Assembly: GCA_012512545.1 (NCBI GenBank)
Contig: JAAZDZ010000119.1
Span: 1 to 11,312 of the forward strand
Length of the DNA stretch: 11,312 nt
Reading direction: 5' to 3'
Source: Alcaligenaceae bacterium
GTDB taxonomy: Bacteria > Pseudomonadota > Gammaproteobacteria > Burkholderiales > Burkholderiaceae_B
Shown: piece by piece, positions 7,032-11,312 of the stretch
Layout: every line of letters starts with the position of its first letter
Numbering within the stretch: position 1 is the first letter of the stretch
Notes under the pieces: generated by a model
What the model saw: only the letters and a program-made list of their open reading frames with translations
What the model was told of the DNA's origin: nothing
Database searches by the model: none
Made by a program: the position numbers and the translations under genes

Positions 7032-8072
7032 ATGGCAATGAACCCGGTACGACGCAAGATACTCATGACAGGCGGCCTGTTGGCAGCCTCGGGCATCTTC
7101 CCATTCTCGGCCCACGCCGCCCCCGACCAGATTTCAGTGGGTTGGTACCCCGGGCTGCTCGGGTCCAACTTCAAGCGCAGCTATCTCGACACCTATGAGT
7201 ATGCTTCCACCGTGAAGCTCGTGGAGTCGTTCGATAACGCCCGCTTCACTCAGATGCAGGCAAATCGCAACCGGCCCAATCTGCATGTCGGTGTGTTCAC
7301 CGATGTCCTGCTGCCCCTGATCGCACGATCCGGGCTGGTCGCTCCCCTGGACGTCAAGAAAATCCCGAATCTGGCTGACTTTGATCCGAACGTGGTGCGC
7401 CCGGTCGGCGAGTTTGCAGCGCCTGTCACATACGGCTCCTGGGGTATCGCCTATAACTCGAAGTACGTCAAGGAGCCAATTCGCGGCTGGGCAGACCTGC
7501 TCAGGGACGACCTCAAAGGGCACGTCTCCTCACCCAACATCACGTACAACTCGTCCGTTTACACGCTGGACGCAATGGCCTCCCTCAAGGGGGGAAGCCT
7601 CCGTGACCCGGTTGCCGGTATGGAACTGCTTCACCAGATTCGCAAGAGCGGCCCCGGGCTGTGGGATCAGGAGAGCATTGCGGTGGGTTGGATGAAAACC
7701 GGCGAGATCTGGGCGACTCCCTACTTCAGCGGCAACGTGCTTGCCATGCAGCGTGACCCTGATCTTGCCGACCTGCGTTTCTGTCTTCCCGAGGAGGGCA
7801 CCTATTCATTGCCCATGTCGGTCACCCGCGTCGTCAACCCCACGGGCGGTGATGCGCCTGAAGCCTTCATCAACCACATGTTCGGGGTTGAAGCTCAGGA
7901 AGCATTTGCACGCATCGGTGGCGGTCGTCCGGTCAACGTCAAGGCCAAGGTACCGGCAGACGTCGCGGCACTCGTGCCGCCAGCTCAAGACCTCAAGACA
8001 CTCGATTGGGAGTACTTCGCTGAACATCGGGCCGCGATCGTTGATCAGTGGCGCCAGATTGTGAATCGCTGA
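7032..8072 (+). CDS. ABC transporter periplasmic substrate-binding protein, spermidine/putrescine-type (family 1)
   Basis: A 346-residue secreted binding protein that delivers cargo to the permease pair. The start at ATG 7032 follows GGAGG by five bases. Upstream in-frame GTG 6972 and ATG 7020 are less well placed. The export signal carries paired arginines (PVRRKILMTGG), then a hydrophobic core and an AHA-A cleavage site near residue 29, so Tat export is possible though the motif is imperfect. The mature part shows the family pattern, with a two-lobe fold suggested by YGSWGIAYNSKYVKEPIRGWADLL and GEIWATPYFSGNVLAM. It lacks the acidic signature that would prove polyamine binding, so the ligand is open. 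It lies 46 nt after the permease and is the last gene of the operon. Confidence 0.88.
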   Translation: MAMNPVRRKILMTGGLLAASGIFPFSAHAAPDQISVGWYPGLLGSNFKRSYLDTYEYASTVKLVESFDNARFTQMQANRNRPNLHVGVFTDVLLPLIARSGLVAPLDVKKIPNLADFDPNVVRPVGEFAAPVTYGSWGIAYNSKYVKEPIRGWADLLRDDLKGHVSSPNITYNSSVYTLDAMASLKGGSLRDPVAGMELLHQIRKSGPGLWDQESIAVGWMKTGEIWATPYFSGNVLAMQRDPDLADLRFCLPEEGTYSLPMSVTRVVNPTGGDAPEAFINHMFGVEAQEAFARIGGGRPVNVKAKVPADVAALVPPAQDLKTLDWEYFAEHRAAIVDQWRQIVNR

Positions 8073-8081
8073 GCGATCGGT

Positions 8082-8110
8082 TTGACAAGCCTCATCACCT
8101 AACCTAACAT
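8082..8110 (+). promoter_or_regulatory. Sigma70-type promoter for the RidA-FAH operon
   Basis: A perfect -35 box TTGACA (8082-8087), a 17-bp spacer and a -10 box TAACAT (8105-8110) are visible. The predicted transcription start is about 8116-8118, inside the long palindrome that begins at 8109. A bound repressor would therefore cover the start site. Confidence 0.75.
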
Positions 8111-8144
8111 TGACACAACAGTGATATATCACTGTTGTGTCAAT
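8109..8144. promoter_or_regulatory. Perfect 36-bp palindromic operator
   Basis: Each half is ATTGACACAACAGTGATA followed by its exact reverse complement, with no mismatch and no spacer. The centre TGATATATCA matches the core of the operator at 3052-3061. It overlaps the -10 end and the predicted start of the promoter at 8082-8110, the position of a repressor site. The transcript could also fold into a hairpin here. Most likely bound by the GntR regulator encoded at 3117-3809 (inference from the shared core). Confidence 0.85.
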
Positions 8145-8171
8145 AACAGAAACAGATCAAGGGAGTTCTGC

Positions 8172-8573
8172 ATGTCCAAGAAAATCCGCATCACCAGCCC
8201 CGCCGTACCTGAGCCTGAAGCCGGGTTGTGGTCAAACTGCCTGCGCGTAGACGATTGTCTGTACCTTTCGGGTTTCACTTCCCGCGCTCCTGATGGTGTC
8301 ACCATTCTGGGCGACAGTGCCTACGAACAGGCCAAGGTCATCTTCGGCAAGATGAAAGCGCTGTGCGAGGCTGCCGGTGGTTCGATCGACGACATCGTGA
8401 CCATGACGATCTACGTCACCGACATCAGCGAAAACAAAGAAATCTGGAAAGCACGCCGCGAGTTCTTCTCGGGTGATTTCCCCGCCTGCGCACTGATCGA
8501 AGTGAAGGGTCTGGCCGATCCCCGCATCAAACTCGAGATCCAGAGCCAAGCGCGTCTGAAGGCCTCCGCATGA
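8172..8573 (+). CDS. RidA (YjgF/YER057c/UK114) family protein, probable imine/enamine deaminase
   Basis: A 133-residue trimeric-type RidA-fold protein that in characterised members hydrolyses 2-imino or 2-amino-acrylate intermediates, or deaminates aminomuconate. Conserved features: VDDCLYLSGF, YEQAKVIFGKMKALCEAAGGS, DDIVTMTIYVTDI and IKLEIQSQA. The arginine that binds the substrate carboxylate in canonical RidA (PARS motif) is Cys106 here (FPACALIEV), placing it outside the archetypal RidA group and suggesting a specialised substrate. ATG 8172 has AAGGGAG six bases upstream. A GTG at 8121 in the same frame would lie in the operator and is rejected. Its stop overlaps the FAH start (ATGA), so the two are translationally coupled and likely act in sequence. 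Confidence 0.88.
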   Translation: MSKKIRITSPAVPEPEAGLWSNCLRVDDCLYLSGFTSRAPDGVTILGDSAYEQAKVIFGKMKALCEAAGGSIDDIVTMTIYVTDISENKEIWKARREFFSGDFPACALIEVKGLADPRIKLEIQSQARLKASA

Positions 8574-9430
8574 AGCTTGTAACTTTCCGCCAAGGCAGCA
8601 GCACTGCAGTCGGCGTCCTCTCGGGCGACCAGGTCTTTGCCTTGAGGGACTACCCCGACATGCAGGCAGTAATCGCAAACTGGCCGCAAGTCGCAAAAGA
8701 GTTCAACGCTGCGGCATTCCCCGGCGTCCCCCTGGCCGAAGTGGGGTTGCTGGCTCCCATCACGCCAACCCGTAATGTCTTCTGCGTGGGTTGGAACTAT
8801 CTCAAGCACTACGAGGAAGGCAAGGGCAAGCGTGAGGGACAGGAAGTTGATCTGCCCGAAAGGCCCACGTTCTTCACCAAGTTGCCTACCTCCGTGATCG
8901 GGCCCAACGACGACATCCCTCTGCATGAGAACCACACCCAACGCCTGGACTGGGAGGTGGAATTCGGGGTGATCATCGGCAAAGCCGGCAAAGACATCAC
9001 TGAAGAGCAAGCGCTTGAGCATGTCTTCGGGTACACCGTCGGCAACGACGTCAGCGCCCGCGATCTGCAGCGTGCTCACGGTGCACAGTGGTTCAAGGGC
9101 AAGAGCCTCGACGGCACTTGCCCGCTGGGCCCCGTGATCGTTACGTCCGATGAGATTCCCGACCCGCAGACCCTGGACATCAAGTGTCTGGTCAACGGTG
9201 AAGTTATGCAGGAAAGCAACACGAGCCGCCAGATTTTCTCTGTGCGCCGCGTGATTGCGGAACTTTCTGCGGGGCTCACGTTGCTTCCGGGAGACGTCAT
9301 CCTGACAGGCACGCCCGAGGGCATAGGCAATGCCCGTACTCCTCCGATCTATCTCAAAGACGGAGACGTGGTGGAATGCCATGTTGAAAACATCGGGCAA
9401 CTGAAAAACACCGTGCGCGCCGGCCTTTAA
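8570..9430 (+). CDS. Fumarylacetoacetate hydrolase (FAH) family enzyme
   Basis: A 286-residue cytoplasmic metal-dependent enzyme. The FAH superfamily includes acylpyruvate and 2-oxo-hept-ene-dioate hydrolases, hydratases and decarboxylases. An N-terminal ~60-residue domain precedes the catalytic domain, which begins GWNYLKHYEEGKGK (74-87). The metal site is DWEVEFGVIIG with Glu129 and Glu131, plus Asp160 in GNDVSARDLQ. KSLDGTCPLGP (178-188) and GDVILTGTPEGIG (241-253) are diagnostic. The ATG overlaps the RidA stop by four bases. Coupling with an imine-handling enzyme suggests it works on a 2-oxo acid produced after deamination. The exact reaction cannot be read from sequence. Confidence 0.9.
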   Translation: MKLVTFRQGSSTAVGVLSGDQVFALRDYPDMQAVIANWPQVAKEFNAAAFPGVPLAEVGLLAPITPTRNVFCVGWNYLKHYEEGKGKREGQEVDLPERPTFFTKLPTSVIGPNDDIPLHENHTQRLDWEVEFGVIIGKAGKDITEEQALEHVFGYTVGNDVSARDLQRAHGAQWFKGKSLDGTCPLGPVIVTSDEIPDPQTLDIKCLVNGEVMQESNTSRQIFSVRRVIAELSAGLTLLPGDVILTGTPEGIGNARTPPIYLKDGDVVECHVENIGQLKNTVRAGL

Positions 9431-9457
9431 AACAGTCACCCATTCAGAAGTAACGCC

Positions 9458-9482
9458 GCCTGGCAGTATCTTGCTGCCAGGC
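9458..9482 (+). other. Stable intercistronic hairpin
   Basis: GCCTGGCAG and CTGCCAGGC form a perfect 9-bp stem around the loop TATCTTG, between the FAH gene and the Bug gene. No run of T follows, so it is not a classic intrinsic terminator. It may stabilise upstream mRNA or partly uncouple expression of the Bug gene. Confidence 0.6.
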
Positions 9483-9501
9483 ATAGTACGAAAGGAAAGC
9501 C

Positions 9502-10467
9502 ATGAAGAAACTCCTGATAGCTGTCGGTCTGGTGATGGGGTGCGCAACCACCACTGCCATCGCCGAGACCTTCCCAGAACGTCCACTCACCATCATCGTC
9601 CCCTATGCCGCAGGCGGGTCTTCCGACACGGTGGCTCGCGCTGCAGGCAAACACATCGCCGAGGCAACAGGACAGAGCGTGGTCGTGGAAAACCGGCCTG
9701 GCGGTGCAACCGTCATCGGTGCACAAGCGTTGCTGTCCAAACCCGCTGACGGCTATACCACCATGCTCGTAGCTGCCAGTTTCGTGATCAACCCGCACCT
9801 TCTGAAGCTGCCGTATGATCCCGACACCTCCTTCCGTCCTGTCGCACTGGTGGCTTCCAATCCCCACGTACTTGTGGTCAATTCGAGCGTACCGGCAAAC
9901 TCACTGTCAGAGTTTGTGGAATGGGCCAAAAGCAAGAACGGCGGGGCCGATTTTTCTTCGTTTGGCAATGGCTCATCCGGTCACATCGGCTTTGAAATGC
10001 TGAACCAGATGGCCGACATCAACATGCTCCATGTGCCCTACAAGGGCGCCGCACCGGCCACAATGGCCGTGCTCAGCGGCGAGGTCGACGCCACCCTGGC
10101 GGACATCGGCGTCGTTGCACCCCATCTCAAATCGGGCGAAGGCAAGATCAAGGCCATCGCCATCACCGGAGATAAGCGCGCCGCGACCTTACCCGATGTT
10201 CCCACATTCAAGGAAAGTGGCATGCCGGAGTACAACTCCCGCACCTGGCTCGGTCTCTGGACCCGCGCTGAAGTACCCGATGACAAAGTGCGCCGCCTTA
10301 ACCAGCTCTTCAATGACGCGTTGAAATCGGAAGAAATGCAGGCTTTGCTCGCTCAGCAGGGATTCGAAGCAGGCTCCACCACACCCGAAGCCTTTGCCGA
10401 ATTCGCCAAGGAAGAAAGCAAGCGATACAAAGCCGCAATCGAGAAAGCAAACATCCGCATCGAGTGA
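9502..10467 (+). CDS. Bug/TctC family (tripartite tricarboxylate transporter) periplasmic binding protein
   Basis: A 321-residue secreted binding protein of the Bug family, greatly expanded in Bordetella and relatives, where most copies are orphans without TctA/TctB membrane partners, as here. Signal peptide residues 1-21 (MKKLLIAVGLV ... AIA) with cleavage before ETFPERP. Family landmarks: PLTIIVPYAAGGSSDTVAR (28-46), VVENRPGGA, PADGYT, FSSFGNGSSGHIGFEML, HVPYKGAAPA, and TLPDVPTFKESGMPEY. GAAAGGAAAG lies just upstream of the ATG. Ligands of this family are typically carboxylates or small amides, and some members act as sensors. It could supply or sense the pathway substrate, separated from the FAH gene by 71 nt containing a hairpin. 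Confidence 0.92.
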   Translation: MKKLLIAVGLVMGCATTTAIAETFPERPLTIIVPYAAGGSSDTVARAAGKHIAEATGQSVVVENRPGGATVIGAQALLSKPADGYTTMLVAASFVINPHLLKLPYDPDTSFRPVALVASNPHVLVVNSSVPANSLSEFVEWAKSKNGGADFSSFGNGSSGHIGFEMLNQMADINMLHVPYKGAAPATMAVLSGEVDATLADIGVVAPHLKSGEGKIKAIAITGDKRAATLPDVPTFKESGMPEYNSRTWLGLWTRAEVPDDKVRRLNQLFNDALKSEEMQALLAQQGFEAGSTTPEAFAEFAKEESKRYKAAIEKANIRIE

Positions 10468-10485
10468 GTAAAATTCTGCTGTCTC

Positions 10486-10507
10486 TCCCCTCCCTTCCGG
10501 GAGGGGA
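10486..10507 (+). terminator. GC-rich hairpin after the Bug gene, possible weak terminator
   Basis: TCCCCTCCC pairs with GGGAGGGGA over 9 bp around a TTCC tetraloop, 18 nt after the stop codon. The following bases are TATAAAAATGG, with no U tract. Intrinsic termination is therefore doubtful, and it may act as a 3' stabiliser or attenuator before the next regulator gene. Confidence 0.45.
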
Positions 10508-10566
10508 TATAAAAATGGTGCAGGCCCGACGACCTGCCTCGCCCGCTGCGCCGCCCTCCAGAAATA

Positions 10567-11312
10567 ATGCCAAATTCCTCTGTATATACACGCTCACCCC
10601 GCCCTCGCCAATCCGCTGCCAGTGGAAGCTCTTTGGGGGAACAAGCCTACCTTGCAATCAAACGCATGATACTGACGAGCGAGTACGTGCCCGGCCAGCA
10701 ACTCAACGTCGCCACATTGGCTGAGCAACTTGATTTAGGGCGCAGCCCTGTGCACATGGCCATACACCGACTTGAACGCGAAGGTCTGATTGCAATCATT
10801 CCTCGCAAGGGCATACTGATCAAGTCAGAGACTTTGGAAAGTTTTCTGGAGTTGATTGCAGCACGCCAGCTGATAGAACCTTATCTTGCTGAGCAGGCAC
10901 TTGACAACCTTACGCCGGAAACCATCCAGCGTCTGGAAGCTCTGGTGGAGCTCGGTTGGAACCATCACGAAGCCGGAAATCGTGTCGGTGGCATGGAAGT
11001 CGACCGCCAATTCCACCAGACGCTGTACGAAGTCTCGGGAAACCGCATACTGGCAGACTTTGCGGGGCAATTGCTCGACCGCTCGATGGTGCTGTGGTTC
11101 AGGGCACCTAAAAGCGACAATCAGTCGCCCAATGTGACGGAGCTCCAAGCCTTGCTGGACGCTATCAAGAAGCGCGACAAGACCGCAACAATCACGCTGA
11201 TGTCGGAGCACATAACGTCAATCCGCGCTTCGTGGTCACCAACATCCGAGACGGCGATGCCATGCAGTTGTATGAACGGCTGTACTGCGCTCGGGGGGAG
11301 GCCGAGAACCGC
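10567..11312 (+). CDS. GntR family regulator, FCD subfamily, C-terminus replaced by transposon sequence (open at window edge)
   Basis: Second GntR/FCD regulator, related to the one at 3117. The winged helix spans about residues 23-87 (LNVATLAEQLDLGRSPVHMAIHRLE, cut here as LNVATLAEQL then DLGRSPVHMAIHRLE; PRKGILIK). The FCD domain follows, with Asp146 and His150 (VDRQFHQTL) and His215 (SEHITSI). The internal His expected in the xHxEIL helix is absent (TELQALLDAI), so the metal or effector site differs. It shares the unusual His in PVHMAI with the first regulator. Family-like sequence ends near residue 218. From 11220 the DNA is transposase sequence read in another frame, and the ORF stays open past the window. 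At most about 10-15 native C-terminal residues are lost, so it may still function. The ATG at 10567 has no strong ribosome site, and a TTG at 10633 is possible. Confidence 0.78.
   Translation, partial: MPNSSVYTRSPRPRQSAASGSSLGEQAYLAIKRMILTSEYVPGQQLNVATLAEQLDLGRSPVHMAIHRLEREGLIAIIPRKGILIKSETLESFLELIAARQLIEPYLAEQALDNLTPETIQRLEALVELGWNHHEAGNRVGGMEVDRQFHQTLYEVSGNRILADFAGQLLDRSMVLWFRAPKSDNQSPNVTELQALLDAIKKRDKTATITLMSEHITSIRASWSPTSETAMPCSCMNGCTALGGRPRT
10581..10590. promoter_or_regulatory. Candidate operator TGTATATACA in the start region of the second GntR gene
   Basis: A perfect 10-bp AT-rich palindrome, of the same design as the TGATATATCA cores at 3052 and 8121. It lies inside the first codons if translation starts at 10567, or in the leader if a downstream TTG (10633) is used. 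Possible autoregulatory site for the adjacent GntR protein; a 10-bp match alone is modest evidence. Confidence 0.35.
11220..11312 (+). mobile_element. Internal fragment of an IS1380-family transposase gene
   Basis: From 11220 one frame reads NPRFVVTNIRDGDAM, then QLYERLYCARGEAENR. This matches the conserved C-terminal-half block of IS1380-type DDE transposases (NPRFVVT ... LYxxLYCARGExENR). It is fused directly to the end of the GntR coding sequence without a visible IS terminal repeat. The 5' part of the transposase gene is missing at this junction, and the rest lies beyond the window. Confidence 0.78.

Noticed and set aside
8121..8171. GTG start that would extend the RidA protein by 17 residues
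   Set aside because: It lies in the centre of the operator palindrome, at about the transcription start, and has no ribosome site. ATG 8172 has AAGGGAG at good spacing and gives the standard family length.
8411..9586. Long minus-strand ORF (391 codons) opposite the FAH gene
   Set aside because: It is the complement of the RidA, FAH and Bug start regions. Those carry clear conserved motifs, while this ORF has none.
1..11312. CRISPR arrays, tRNA or rRNA genes, replication origins
   Set aside because: No regularly spaced repeats, cloverleaf-type sequences or rRNA-like segments were seen on either strand.

Overview
The window looks like an accessory catabolic and transport locus from a Gram-negative betaproteobacterium, most likely an Alcaligenaceae-type Burkholderiales organism (Bordetella, Achromobacter or Pusillimonas relatives). 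The reasons are the moderately high GC content, a Bug/TctC-type orphan binding protein, FCD-type GntR regulators, and the DUF2231 plus sorbosone-dehydrogenase pair. This placement is inference; no rRNA or other taxonomic marker is present.

Left part (1-2889, minus strand): a nearly complete group II intron with its reverse transcriptase/maturase. It sits in the sense orientation inside a lipoprotein gene of the PQQ-type sorbosone/sugar dehydrogenase family. The insertion point can be fixed to the base. The last exon bases (TTCGCTTA) pair perfectly over 8 bp with an intron segment (EBS1), and the exon reading frame ends on family-like VRFA(Y). The last one or two intron bases and the 3' exon lie outside the window. 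Upstream is a small four-helix DUF2231 membrane protein gene, probably in the same operon.

Middle (3041-8072, plus strand): an apparent six-gene operon made of a GntR/FCD repressor, a cupin with a three-histidine metal site, and a complete spermidine/putrescine-type ABC importer (ATPase, two permeases, binding protein). Genes are coupled or a few bases apart, with at most 46 nt between them. A tandem AT-rich palindromic operator lies in front of the regulator.

Right part (8082-11312, plus strand): a consensus-like promoter whose predicted start falls inside a perfect 36-bp palindrome. It precedes a RidA-family gene overlapping an FAH-family hydrolase gene, followed by a Bug/TTT binding protein. 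The core of this palindrome (TGATATATCA) is the same as that in front of the GntR gene, so one repressor probably controls both operons. A second, related GntR regulator follows. Its 3' end runs directly into an internal piece of an IS1380-type transposase at the window edge.

Taken together, the genes suggest induced import of a small cationic or carboxylated compound by the ABC system and possibly the Bug protein. Oxidative cleavage by the cupin, imine/enamine hydrolysis by the RidA protein and C-C or hydration chemistry by the FAH protein could follow. The substrate is unknown. The least conventional features are the operator architecture, the pair of related regulators that share an unusual recognition-helix histidine, the overlap of maturase coding with ribozyme domains, and the regulator-transposase chimera.
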